A stretch of 64,000 bases of DNA, from assembly GCA_963708715.1 (NCBI GenBank), contig CAVPSU010000001.1, positions 1,302,001 to 1,366,000 on the forward strand, in the 5' to 3' direction. Source of the stretch: DAIOEK01 sp963708715 (GTDB taxonomy: Bacteria; Chloroflexota; Anaerolineae; Anaerolineales; Anaerolineaceae). The notes under the pieces are model-generated. The model made no database searches, was not told the DNA's origin, and saw only the letters and a program-made list of their open reading frames with translations. A program made the translations under genes and the position numbers. Shown piece after piece: positions 42,003-49,912 of the stretch; position 1 is the first letter of the stretch; each line of letters opens with the position of its first letter.

Positions 42003-43259
42003 TTATGGTTCGATCAGGGTTCCAGCCGGGATTACGGCATCTTTCGGGATGACCACGATCCCATCCCTGACAAACCATGGATCCGCATCAATATCGGTAC
42101 CTCTTGGGAAAGGTTTTATGATAACGCCTGCTCCCAAACGGGCGTTTTTATCGATGATCGCCCCTTCGATCAAGCATCCCGGGCCAATGCCAATAGGGAT
42201 GATGTTCTTTTTCGGTCTGAGGATTCCCTCGTAATAATCAGCCCCCATCAGGATACTGTCAATAATCACAGCTCCATCTTCGATCTGACTCCTGAGTCCA
42301 ACCACCGAATGACGGATTTTTGCTCTTTCGATCCGGCATCCTTCGGTTAACAATACATCTTCCAATGTACTGTCGATCACCCTTGACCCGGGAAGAAACA
42401 ACGGTGCGGTATAGATGGGTCGGTCTGCATCAAATAGATCAAAGGGTGGATTTTCGGTCGCGAGGGCAAGGTTTGTTTCGTAGAATGAGCGGATAGTTCC
42501 AATATCTTCCCAGTATTCATTAAAGTTATATCCATAGACACGATGACCCTTGATAGCGTGTGGAATAACATCCTTGCCGAAATCGGGAAAATCGTCTTTT
42601 TCAACCAAATCCAACAGGAGTTCTGTGTTGAACATATAGATCCCCATCGATCCAAGATATGGTTTTCTGGGGTCATCCCGGCTCACCATCTTCTTTAGTA
42701 CTTCCGGGTCAGTGGTTTTTTCGGCAAAGTCCCTGATCCGATGATTCTCGTCCACTTTCAATATGCCCAATCGAAAAGCTTCTGATTTCAATACCGGTTG
42801 GACCGCTAGTGTGATTTCCGCATTCTTTTCCCAATGAAACGCCGCCATGGCAGCATAATCCATCCGGTAGAGATGATCGCCCGCCAGGATCAGTACGTAT
42901 TTCGCATTGGACGCGCTAATCTGAAAAAGCTGTTTCCGAACCGCATCTGCTGTGCCTTGATACCAATCCGATGAAGACATGGTCTGTTCTGCCGCCCATA
43001 CTTGTACCCAACCAGTGTGAAATGCATCAAAACTGTAGGTTCGGGTAATGTGACGGTGCAGGGAAACAGAATTAAATTGTGTCAATACCGCGATCTGATA
43101 TATGGACGAATTTATGCAGTTACTGATCGGCACGTCGATCAAACGATATTTACCGCCCATCGGGACTGCCGGCTTGGAGCGCAACTTCGTTAAAGGGTAA
43201 AGTCTGGATCCCCGTCCACCACCCAGAATTACCGCCAGGATTTCATTTAATGACCCCAT
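42003..43259 (-). CDS. glgC: Glucose-1-phosphate adenylyltransferase
   Basis: A 418-residue ADP-glucose pyrophosphorylase, the first committed enzyme of glycogen synthesis. GGGRGSRLYPLTKLRSKPAV is the nucleotide loop with the catalytic Arg, PMGGKYRLIDVPISNCINS follows, then YVLILAGDHLYRMDY with the metal Asp and FAEKTTDPE. The C-terminal left-handed beta-helix (RIERAKIRHSVVGLRSQIED, IDKNARLGAGVII) is complete. GGAGG lies close before the ATG. It has its own good promoter. The only other glycan gene nearby is the GH13 enzyme. Confidence 0.95.
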   Translation of the reverse strand: MGSLNEILAVILGGGRGSRLYPLTKLRSKPAVPMGGKYRLIDVPISNCINSSIYQIAVLTQFNSVSLHRHITRTYSFDAFHTGWVQVWAAEQTMSSSDWYQGTADAVRKQLFQISASNAKYVLILAGDHLYRMDYAAMAAFHWEKNAEITLAVQPVLKSEAFRLGILKVDENHRIRDFAEKTTDPEVLKKMVSRDDPRKPYLGSMGIYMFNTELLLDLVEKDDFPDFGKDVIPHAIKGHRVYGYNFNEYWEDIGTIRSFYETNLALATENPPFDLFDADRPIYTAPLFLPGSRVIDSTLEDVLLTEGCRIERAKIRHSVVGLRSQIEDGAVIIDSILMGADYYEGILRPKKNIIPIGIGPGCLIEGAIIDKNARLGAGVIIKPFPRGTDIDADPWFVRDGIVVIPKDAVIPAGTLIEP

Positions 43260-43287
43260 ATGCCTCCATTTTTATGACGCTGATTTT

Positions 43288-43316
43288 AGAATACACGACA
43301 GAAGACTTTGCGTCAA
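43288..43316 (-). promoter_or_regulatory. glgC promoter
   Basis: On the minus strand TTGACG (43316-43311), a 17-bp spacer and TATTCT (43293-43288), 28 bp before the ATG. The same two hexamers and spacing recur upstream of gdhA. The rest of 43317-43522 shows no gene. Confidence 0.7.
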
Positions 43317-43522
43317 CAGAAGACCTTCCATTTAATCAGTTTTGAAACGGGATTGATTTCTAAGAGTTCGATTAAGACCCTGGTTATGCTTGGACAAAGC
43401 ATCGCCGCCGAGATTGGTGGGATTTATGCTTAATTTGTAATTTTGATTCAACATCCGATATGGGGGCTGTTATTGGTTTATATGCAGACTTCACCGATTT
43501 GATATGATCGTTGGAGGGAAAA

Positions 43523-44476
43523 ATGATATTTCGAATAAAAAATCTAAAGCAACCGCTTCCCTCAGAAATTACGCCTGAAAAGGACTATTTCAATCGCAGG
43601 CGGTTCCTGAAATCAGTTGGGTATGTTGGCGCAGCGGCTGCACTAGTAGCGTGTGCTCCAACCGTAGATAATGTAAATCCTACTCCGTTGGGCGTGGAAG
43701 CAACAATCCGAGATGAATTTGGAGATATTTCTACACCTTTCGATTATGTTTCCGGCTATAACAATTATTACGAATTCACAACAGACAAAGAGGGTGTTGC
43801 ACCGATGTCTGCCAAGTTCACAACCGATCCGTGGCAAGTGGAAGTAGGCGGATTGGTCAACAATCCCCGTACATTTGGTCTCGAGGATATATTCAAAGAG
43901 TTTGACCAGGAAGAAAGAGTATATCGGTTGCGGTGTGTGGAAGGATGGTCGATGGTAATCCCCTGGGAAGGATTTTCACTATCCAATCTGCTTAAAATAG
44001 TCGAGCCTAAGTCTGAAGCTAAATATGTCTATTTTGAGACAGTATTTCGACCTGATGAGATGCCCGGGCAAAGGCAGCCATATTATCCCTGGCCGTATAC
44101 CGAAGGGCTGCGACTGGACGAAGCAATGAATTCTCTCACATCATTGGTCACTGGTGTGTATGGTAAGCCTTTACCTCCCGCCAATGGCGCGCCGATTCGG
44201 CTGGTTGTACCCTGGAAGTACGGGTTTAAAAGCATTAAATCGATCGTCAAGATCAATCTAACTACGGAACAACCCAAGACCCTTTGGAACACTATCGCAG
44301 CGGATGAATATGGTTTTTATTCAAATGTGAACCCGAAAAGACCCCATCCACGATGGTCGCAAGATTCGGAGCGTAGAATTGGGGAAGGCAGCCGGCGCGA
44401 CACTTTAATGTTCAATGGATATGAGACCCAGGTGAAAGACTTGTACGCCGGAATGGATCTATATAAAGATTACTAG
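43523..44476 (+). CDS. msrP: Protein-methionine-sulfoxide reductase catalytic subunit MsrP
   Basis: A 317-residue molybdopterin enzyme of the sulfite-oxidase fold that repairs oxidised Met in exported proteins. A Tat signal RRRFLKS lies at about residues 26-32. It leads into VGAAAALVAC, whose cysteine also fits a lipobox, so the protein may be a Tat-exported lipoprotein. YRLRCVEGWSMVIPWEGF carries the Mo-binding Cys, and KYGFKSIKSIVKI is typical of the YedY group. ATG 43523 is preferred because GGAGGG precedes it. msrQ follows after 8 bp. Confidence 0.93.
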   Translation: MIFRIKNLKQPLPSEITPEKDYFNRRRFLKSVGYVGAAAALVACAPTVDNVNPTPLGVEATIRDEFGDISTPFDYVSGYNNYYEFTTDKEGVAPMSAKFTTDPWQVEVGGLVNNPRTFGLEDIFKEFDQEERVYRLRCVEGWSMVIPWEGFSLSNLLKIVEPKSEAKYVYFETVFRPDEMPGQRQPYYPWPYTEGLRLDEAMNSLTSLVTGVYGKPLPPANGAPIRLVVPWKYGFKSIKSIVKINLTTEQPKTLWNTIAADEYGFYSNVNPKRPHPRWSQDSERRIGEGSRRDTLMFNGYETQVKDLYAGMDLYKDY

Positions 44477-44484
44477 GAACACGG

Positions 44485-45201
44485 ATGAATGACCGGCAAA
44501 ACAAATTCAAACGGATCTTACGTTATGCGATGCATATCGGGGCATGGTTGCCACTGATTGTGCTGGTCTTTGATTATTTTACCCACAATCTGACAGCCAA
44601 TCCGATCCAGGCGGCATCGCAACGAACTGGCAGAACGGCGATCACTCTTCTGACACTTTCACTTGCGGGCACACCTCTTCAGCTCATTACCGGCATTAAC
44701 TATTTCAAAACATTTCGTAAGCCGCTGGGGCTGTATGCATTTATGTACGCGGTTATTCATTTTGTCAATTTTATGGTATTCGATTACGGTTTGGTTACGC
44801 GCCGAATCCTGCGACAATTCATAGAAAAGCCGTATATCTGGTTCGGACTTACAACGTTGATCATCCTTACCCTGATGGCACTCACTTCCTATAAATGGTG
44901 GAAGGTGAAAATGGGTAAGAATTGGAAGCGTCTGCACCAGCTGGTGTATGTGGCAGGCGTTGTTGTCATTATCCATGATTCGTTAGCTCAGAAAGCAAAC
45001 CTTCTCCAACTCCAGGGGAACATCCTTCTTCCAGTGATCTATGGCTCGATCATCGCCATCCTACTGATAATCCGTTTACCGTGGATCAAGCATTGGATTC
45101 TGCAAAGAAGGATGGGGAAGCCGAGTTCTCCGGTTGAGAAAAGTCATATTGCAGCACAAAACGGGAAGCCCGAAATAAGCCAGATCGGGTCAGGTCACTA
45201 A
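44485..45201 (+). CDS. msrQ: MsrQ, heme-binding membrane subunit
   Basis: A 238-residue polytopic protein of the ferric-reductase-like family. About six hydrophobic segments are visible, with histidines in YAVIHFVNF, KRLHQLVYVAG and VVIIHDSLAQ positioned to bind heme. MsrQ moves electrons from the quinone pool to MsrP. The pairing with msrP and the 8-bp gap make the assignment firm. The C-terminal 40 residues are hydrophilic. The gene converges on the nitroreductase gene with a 23-bp gap. Confidence 0.9.
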   Translation: MNDRQNKFKRILRYAMHIGAWLPLIVLVFDYFTHNLTANPIQAASQRTGRTAITLLTLSLAGTPLQLITGINYFKTFRKPLGLYAFMYAVIHFVNFMVFDYGLVTRRILRQFIEKPYIWFGLTTLIILTLMALTSYKWWKVKMGKNWKRLHQLVYVAGVVVIIHDSLAQKANLLQLQGNILLPVIYGSIIAILLIIRLPWIKHWILQRRMGKPSSPVEKSHIAAQNGKPEISQIGSGH

Positions 45202-45224
45202 CAATAGTCGATTTTGGAATGTGT

Positions 45225-46004
45225 TTATACTTCCCAATTTTTCATTACTTCATGTACAGAGCGGTTTAATTCGATTGAGAAATCAGCCGTGAATTTTTGA
45301 AAATAATATCGTTGTGCCAGGTTGTCCAATCCGGGTGGGAATTTTCCTGTTGGGTAATAGCGTTCCACCAACGGTTTTTCGAACTCGGCAACTTCTTCTT
45401 TTCGTAGTGAGTGGTATTGGTTTTGGTGAACGATAAAACGCTTTGGGAAACGAGGTTGCAGTTTCCACCCTTGTTCTTTTTTAGCTGACCTGCCAAAACA
45501 AACCATGGTAATGGGAAATACGTACTTTGGGAGTTGCAATAATTCGCGGTGACTTTCATATTTTTCCATCACGTCTCCGATGTAGCATGATCCAATACCC
45601 AAAGATTCGGCCGCGATGACAGCTGTTTGCGCTGCGATCAACGCATCACATACGGCTAACAGCAGGTCACCTTCTTGCGGAAGTCGGATATCCGCGCCTC
45701 GCTCCTGACTTTTCTCTTCCACACCAGAGAAATTAAAATAATCAACCCACCTCTGATAATCCGCCAGAAACAATAACACCCAGGGGGCTTTTGCAATAAA
45801 TGGTTGATTATCGCAGGTGAGTGCAAGCCGATCTTTTATCGTCTGGTCTGTTATTTGTAGGATGGTATAGAGCATCATATTTCCAGCCGTGGGAGCTCTA
45901 AGCGTGGATTGGAGAATTTGGTCTTTTTCGTCTTCGGAAATTGAATCAGGAAGAAATAAACGAATTGACCTACGGTTCAACAGAATACGGATTGTCTCAT
46001 TCAT
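45225..46004 (-). CDS. Nitroreductase family protein
   Basis: A 259-residue FMN-dependent nitroreductase-fold protein. LLNRRSIRLFLPDSISEDE is the family start with the FMN-phosphate Arg-Arg-Ser, LRAPTAGNMMLYTILQI the second FMN contact, and AAESLGIGSCYIGDV the third. These enzymes use NAD(P)H to reduce nitro groups, quinones or flavins. The length is longer than minimal members because of a C-terminal extension (LVERYYPTGKFPPGLDNLAQ). GGGGAAATCC lies before the ATG. It is a single-gene unit; the native substrate is unknown. Confidence 0.88.
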   Translation of the reverse strand: MNETIRILLNRRSIRLFLPDSISEDEKDQILQSTLRAPTAGNMMLYTILQITDQTIKDRLALTCDNQPFIAKAPWVLLFLADYQRWVDYFNFSGVEEKSQERGADIRLPQEGDLLLAVCDALIAAQTAVIAAESLGIGSCYIGDVMEKYESHRELLQLPKYVFPITMVCFGRSAKKEQGWKLQPRFPKRFIVHQNQYHSLRKEEVAEFEKPLVERYYPTGKFPPGLDNLAQRYYFQKFTADFSIELNRSVHEVMKNWEV

Positions 46005-46120
46005 CTGGATTTCCCCTTCATTCAGGATAGTTCATGTCAAATGGTTACCAACTGGATCGTTCAATCCAACCTGATTTCTCACAGAATTAATGGATAGTGT
46101 TTGTACAAAATTGGTAGTTA

Positions 46121-47002
46121 TCACTTGCCAGGGATAAGGACTGCCCTTCTCTGCAAAAAACTTTCAATGGATAAAATAGCCAGGGCGATCCAAATAATTC
46201 CGAACCCGATCAGCCTCTCCCTGGTGAATGGCTCCCCAAACAGTAATACACCTGAGAGGAATTGCATGGTAGGTGTGATATATTGCAACAATCCCATGGT
46301 CGTCAGGGGTACTCCCCGCGCGCCAATCGAGAAAAGAATGAGTGGGATTGCTGTAACAACGCCCGTGAGAACCAATAAAAGGTTGATAGTCCAGGTAGAA
46401 TGGCCAAACGCGCCCACGCCATTGAACTCTTCCACAAATAGAATCCCCAATGCCGGTAAAAAGATGGCGCCGGTTTCAAGGGTCAATCCGTGCAGCGATC
46501 CAAGAGGTGATACTTTCTTTACCAGACCATAGAAGCCAAATGAGAAAGCCAGGACCAGCGCTATCCAGGGAAGGGATCCATGGCTTATGGTCAGATAGGC
46601 TACTCCAAGGACAGTCAATCCTACCGGAATCCATTGCATGGGACGCAGTTTTTCACGTAAGAATAACACGCCCAATAAGACGTTGACCAACGGATTGATG
46701 AAATATCCCAGGCTGCTTTCCACTACATACCCACGAGCGATCGCCCAGACATAGGTGAACCAGTTAATTCCCAATAGTATCCCGGCGCCAAGGTAAATCA
46801 ACACCCGCTTGAGGGTGATGGATCTTTTAAACTCATTGAATTCTCGCCTGAAAAGGATGAGCAGGAACAGGAAGATGAACGACCAGACCACTCGATGACT
46901 CACCGTTTGGAAAGCGGGTACATTATGCAGCCATTTGAAGTAAATTGGAAAAATTCCCCATAAGGTATAGGCTGCCAGCGCAGAAATGGTTTCTCTATTC
47001 AT
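46121..47002 (-). CDS. rarD: EamA family transporter, RarD-like
   Basis: A 293-residue protein with ten hydrophobic segments in two EamA repeats. ALAAYTLWGIFPIYFKWLHN at the N-terminus and the ARGYVVESSLGYFINPL segment before VNVLLGVLFLREKLRP are characteristic of RarD in the drug/metabolite transporter superfamily. The substrate of RarD is not established. No clear Shine-Dalgarno is visible. It lies downstream of tRNA-Pro on the same strand, separated by a terminator at 47047-47067. Confidence 0.88.
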   Translation of the reverse strand: MNRETISALAAYTLWGIFPIYFKWLHNVPAFQTVSHRVVWSFIFLFLLILFRREFNEFKRSITLKRVLIYLGAGILLGINWFTYVWAIARGYVVESSLGYFINPLVNVLLGVLFLREKLRPMQWIPVGLTVLGVAYLTISHGSLPWIALVLAFSFGFYGLVKKVSPLGSLHGLTLETGAIFLPALGILFVEEFNGVGAFGHSTWTINLLLVLTGVVTAIPLILFSIGARGVPLTTMGLLQYITPTMQFLSGVLLFGEPFTRERLIGFGIIWIALAILSIESFLQRRAVLIPGK

Positions 47003-47046
47003 AAGGTACGATCCAGGTGGAAATCAAGATTATCCATAATAACAGA

Positions 47047-47067
47047 AAATCCCCTTGAGGGGGATTT
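47047..47067 (-). terminator. Terminator after tRNA-Pro
   Basis: AAATCCCC (47047-47054) pairs with GGGGATTT (47060-47067) around a 5-nt loop. On the minus strand TCTGTTATT follows. It lies 20 bp past the tRNA 3' end. Confidence 0.75.
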
Positions 47068-47086
47068 ATTGTACCTGATCCAAAGG

Positions 47087-47159
47087 TCGGGGTGGGCGGA
47101 CTCGAACCGCCGACCCCCGCGTCCCAAACGCGGTGCGCTACCAACTGCGCTACACCCCG
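47087..47159 (-). tRNA. tRNA-Pro (anticodon UGG)
   Basis: A 73-nt cloverleaf on the minus strand. The acceptor arm is CGGGGTG with CACCCCG, the anticodon stem CCGCG with CGCGG encloses the loop TTTGGGA (anticodon TGG), and the T arm contains GTTCGAGTC. The discriminator is A. CCA is not encoded; the genome reads CCT after it. Confidence 0.96.
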
Positions 47160-47168
47160 GCAGGCACG

Positions 47169-47198
47169 AGTATAATTCGAAGTATGCTCAACCGTCAA
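47169..47198. promoter_or_regulatory. Overlapping divergent promoters for tRNA-Pro and esterase
   Basis: On the minus strand TTGACG (47198-47193), an 18-bp spacer and TATACT (47174-47169) drive the tRNA. On the plus strand TATAAT at 47171-47176 ends 7 nt before the esterase ATG. Both -10 boxes share the octamer AGTATAAT, so the two promoters cannot be occupied together. Confidence 0.6.
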
Positions 47199-48077
47199 GA
47201 CATCCCTCCTTTGGTGCTTCTCCTGATCATCGGAGGGTGGATAGGAATAGCGATTTCTGCCTGTCAAACTACTCCGGCGGTTATTCCAACTTCAACTCTT
47301 TCTGCTACGTCAATCCCGGCAACTACAAAACCAACTCCAATCCGAACACTATCTCCTGTACCGACTGTCGTTCCGTCAGCTTCAGACCTCTGCTCAACAA
47401 CGGAAGGGGAAATTCGCAGAGAAATGTTGGAGACACCTATCCTGCCAGGGCAATTTTTTTACACCATCTACCTGCCACCTTGTTATACCGATCGGAAGGA
47501 ATATCCCGTTTTGTACCTGCTTCACGGGCTTACTTATTCTGATGATCAATGGGTCCGGCTCGGAATTACAGATACCGCGGATCGTTTAATCACATCAGGT
47601 GAGATCGATCCTTTGATCATTGTGCTGCCTTATAATCCGAATTTTGCAAGACCAGCCGAATCCAATTTTGGTTCTGCATTGTCAGAAGCATTGATCCCCC
47701 ATATCGATACGCATTACAGCACAGTGATAGGTAAAGAAGGTCGTGGGATTGGTGGTTTATCTCGCGGCGGAGGTTGGGCTTTTGATATATTCTTAAAATA
47801 TCCCACTCTTTTTAATGCGGTGGGCGGGCATAGTCCGGCGCTTTTTCAACGCGTACCAGAGCGTTTCCTTGCATCAATGAAGATTGCCTGGTCTGGACAG
47901 CGCATCTGGCTGGATGTGGGCGAACAAGATGATGAATTACATTATTTGATACGGGTTGATAAGGATCTCACAACGGCGGAGATACCTCATGTCTTTGTAA
48001 TTGATCCCGGAGAGCACGATGAGATCTACTGGAAAACGCACGCGGAAGAGTATTTGCGTTGGTATGCGGGAAAATAA
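47184..48077 (+). CDS. Secreted lipoprotein esterase, alpha/beta-hydrolase (EstA/esterase D type)
   Basis: A 297-residue protein. The N-terminal membrane segment ends in a lipobox (GIAISAC, about residue 27) and is followed by a Thr/Pro-rich linker to about residue 65. The hydrolase domain has PVLYLLHGLTYSDDQW, the nucleophile elbow GGLSRGGGWAF, an acid residue in VGEQDDE and the catalytic His in DPGEHDEIYW. It should hydrolyse an ester of a carbohydrate or lipid at the cell surface. ATG 47184 gives the best signal peptide and implies a leaderless transcript. A diverged paralogue lies at 48685-49530. Confidence 0.85.
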   Translation: MLNRQDIPPLVLLLIIGGWIGIAISACQTTPAVIPTSTLSATSIPATTKPTPIRTLSPVPTVVPSASDLCSTTEGEIRREMLETPILPGQFFYTIYLPPCYTDRKEYPVLYLLHGLTYSDDQWVRLGITDTADRLITSGEIDPLIIVLPYNPNFARPAESNFGSALSEALIPHIDTHYSTVIGKEGRGIGGLSRGGGWAFDIFLKYPTLFNAVGGHSPALFQRVPERFLASMKIAWSGQRIWLDVGEQDDELHYLIRVDKDLTTAEIPHVFVIDPGEHDEIYWKTHAEEYLRWYAGK

Positions 48078-48090
48078 CGCTTATTTTCAC

Positions 48091-48536
48091 TTATAGCAAA
48101 TTTTCAAGATCTGAGAGATCCTGATTTCGGCCAACATTTCTCACACCTATTTTAAGGCTTTCCAAATCAATTATGGGAATTTCTGTATCATCAATGGTGC
48201 GCAAGGTAGACGTGTTCAAATTTAAGACCACTTATATCGTTCATTAAATCGACTCTAATTGGTGGATAGCCCAATTGAACCACTTTATCTCGCTCAGAAA
48301 GATCATCAAGAGCTATCCCGAAGGAACCAAAACCAAAATCCACAAGTATATCCAACAGTTTACTACTATTGCGAACAGTCGGCTCGATCCAAATATCAAG
48401 GCCATTAATGCTTCTGGGAAAAACCACGAAACGAGACAGCGTATCCCCCGACAATCAAATAGCGAACATTATTTCCGTTTAATAATTGTAACAATTCTTT
48501 GAAGTCTGGGTCAAAAACCAAATTTCCAGAGGACAT
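48091..48536 (-). pseudogene. Decayed nucleotidyltransferase (MNT-like) gene
   Basis: ATG 48536 reads DPDFKELLQLLNGNNVRYLI then VGGYAVSFRGF, the start of the small nucleotidyltransferase family often encoded beside a short helper protein. Removing one base from the run of five at 48419-48423 joins it to FPRSINGLDIWIEP and onward to GLKFEHVY; a second shift near 48215 is needed to reach RTIDDTEIPIIDLESLKIG and the TAA at 48091. The metal motif normally DxD reads GLD, so a catalytic Asp is also lost. Three lesions make this a dead gene. Confidence 0.8.
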
Positions 48537-48660
48537 ACTGTTCTCTCATTTCCTCTGTTGCACGTAAACGATCGTCCGGAGTCTGGTTATGCCAGTAAAT
48601 CCGTTCTTCAGTGTGGTCGCCTCGCTTCCCGATTCTAGCCACCCGTTTCATCTTATCCAT
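48511..48660 (-). CDS. Small protein (49 aa) paired with the decayed nucleotidyltransferase
   Basis: From ATG 48660 it encodes KRVARIGKRGDHTEERIYWH, then QTPDDRLRATEEMREQYVLW, a charged helical protein like the short genes that commonly precede nucleotidyltransferases of this family. It overlaps the start of the nucleotidyltransferase by 26 bp in a different frame, as co-translated pairs do. The frame itself is intact although its partner is broken. The pair resembles a toxin-antitoxin or modification module; that role is inference. It lies 24 bp from the second esterase gene's 3' end region. Confidence 0.6.
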   Translation of the reverse strand: MDKMKRVARIGKRGDHTEERIYWHNQTPDDRLRATEEMREQYVLWKFGF

Positions 48661-48684
48661 GGATAAATTGTAGCCTGAAATAAA

Positions 48685-49530
48685 TCATCTTTTGAGGAAA
48701 TCTTCCCAACCCAGGTCATACCAGCGTAAATAATCAACCAAATGACTCGACCAATATGCTTCGTTGTGGGTTCCCAGATTCAGATGCCATTCGTGTGGAT
48801 AGGAATATTCAGATAGTTTAAGTTCGAAGATTCGGGCAGTATCTTTATAGGGATCAGCCAGTCCAATATCAATATAGATCCTGGGCAAAATACCATCTGT
48901 CGTTTTCTTACGCCACCCGGCCATACGGTTTATGTCCCCACCTATCTGCGTCAGGCTATGCCCACCGATGCTCACAAACTGATCCGGGTGAGCCAATCCT
49001 ATGTGCATTGCCCAACCAGATCCACGGGATAATCCACCGATCGCTCGTCCGGTTCTATCACGGGAGACCTGAAAGTGTGATTCGGTCCATGGAATCACTT
49101 CGGTAAGAATGGCATCACCAAATTTAGACCGTCGGACATCTTCCAGATACGCTTCCTCTCCGGGCATTACGATGATCATCGGTCTTATAATCCGGGTGCT
49201 GATCAGTTGATCGGTTGTTTCACGGATACCCAGCCTTTCCCATTGGTGTTCGTCGAACGACTGTCCGTGTAACAAATAGAGAACCGGATACGGGATAACG
49301 GTGGCGGGATCATAACAAGGAGGGGTATACACCACAACCGGGATGGTCTTACCCAGCAGACTGGATTCGACCAATAGGGAGGATATTTTGCCTGAAGACT
49401 CCCGGCAAATTTCTTCGGGTGTAGGAGTTGCGGTGGGCGTAATTGAAACTGGGTGCCGGAGAAATCCAGCAGGAAATAGAGATACCAACCAGACCATGAA
49501 AACCAACGCTAACTTGAAAACGACGCCCAT
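48685..49530 (-). CDS. Secreted esterase, alpha/beta-hydrolase (paralogue)
   Basis: A 281-residue relative of the esterase at 47184-48077. The signal segment VFKLALVFMVWLVSLFPAG has no lipobox cysteine, and a short Thr/Pro linker (TPTATPTPEE) follows, so it is probably secreted or membrane-held. YPVLYLLHGQSFDEHQWERL, the elbow GGLSRGSGWAM, DIGLADPYKD and GTHNEAYW keep the Ser-Asp-His triad. The two proteins share the layout CYxPxxxxPYPVLYLLHG...GIxxTxDxLI. The genes face each other across a decayed nucleotidyltransferase module, which suggests an old inverted duplication or insertion between two copies. Confidence 0.85.
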   Translation of the reverse strand: MGVVFKLALVFMVWLVSLFPAGFLRHPVSITPTATPTPEEICRESSGKISSLLVESSLLGKTIPVVVYTPPCYDPATVIPYPVLYLLHGQSFDEHQWERLGIRETTDQLISTRIIRPMIIVMPGEEAYLEDVRRSKFGDAILTEVIPWTESHFQVSRDRTGRAIGGLSRGSGWAMHIGLAHPDQFVSIGGHSLTQIGGDINRMAGWRKKTTDGILPRIYIDIGLADPYKDTARIFELKLSEYSYPHEWHLNLGTHNEAYWSSHLVDYLRWYDLGWEDFLKR

Positions 49531-49603
49531 AAGCCCTCTCTTTATTTCATTATACTGGTTCGGTCAGGGAGCGAACTGATCCAAAAAGGAGGAATATAAG
49601 CGC

Positions 49604-49612
49604 TGGTATAAT
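49604..49612 (+). promoter_or_regulatory. gatC extended -10 promoter, leaderless start
   Basis: TGGTATAAT (TATAAT at 49607-49612) ends 6 nt before the gatC ATG, so the transcript should start at the codon. AAGGAGG at about 49585 is too far upstream to serve as a ribosome-binding site. No -35. Confidence 0.6.
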
Positions 49613-49618
49613 TATTCC

Positions 49619-49912
49619 ATGACGCTTTCCATTGAAGAAGTCCAGCAAATCGCTCACCTGGCGCGGTTGGAATTGAGCTCCGAAGAGGTTTTACGCTATC
49701 AGAGTCAGCTGTCAACCATTCTGGATTATATAACCATGTTGCAAGAGTTGGATACATCGCAGATCCCACCAACTTCAGCTATTCTTCAAGGAAATACTGT
49801 ATTCAGGGAAGATAATATTCGTCCAGGTCTGACTACCACAAAAGCGCTTCAAAATGCTCCTCGTCAGGAACAAAACCAATTTAAAGTCCCACCAGTCCTG
49901 GATGAATCATGA
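49619..49912 (+). CDS. gatC: Asp-tRNA(Asn)/Glu-tRNA(Gln) amidotransferase subunit C
   Basis: A 97-residue GatC, the small subunit that wraps around GatA and GatB in the GatCAB complex. LSIEEVQQIAHLARLELSSE and LSTILDYITMLQELDT are the two family helices, and VFREDNIRPGLT with the C-terminal FKVPPVLDES the extended tail. GatCAB converts misacylated Glu-tRNA(Gln) or Asp-tRNA(Asn) to the correct aminoacyl-tRNA. The gene opens an eight-gene run and overlaps gatA by 4 bp (ATGA). Confidence 0.93.
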   Translation: MTLSIEEVQQIAHLARLELSSEEVLRYQSQLSTILDYITMLQELDTSQIPPTSAILQGNTVFREDNIRPGLTTTKALQNAPRQEQNQFKVPPVLDES

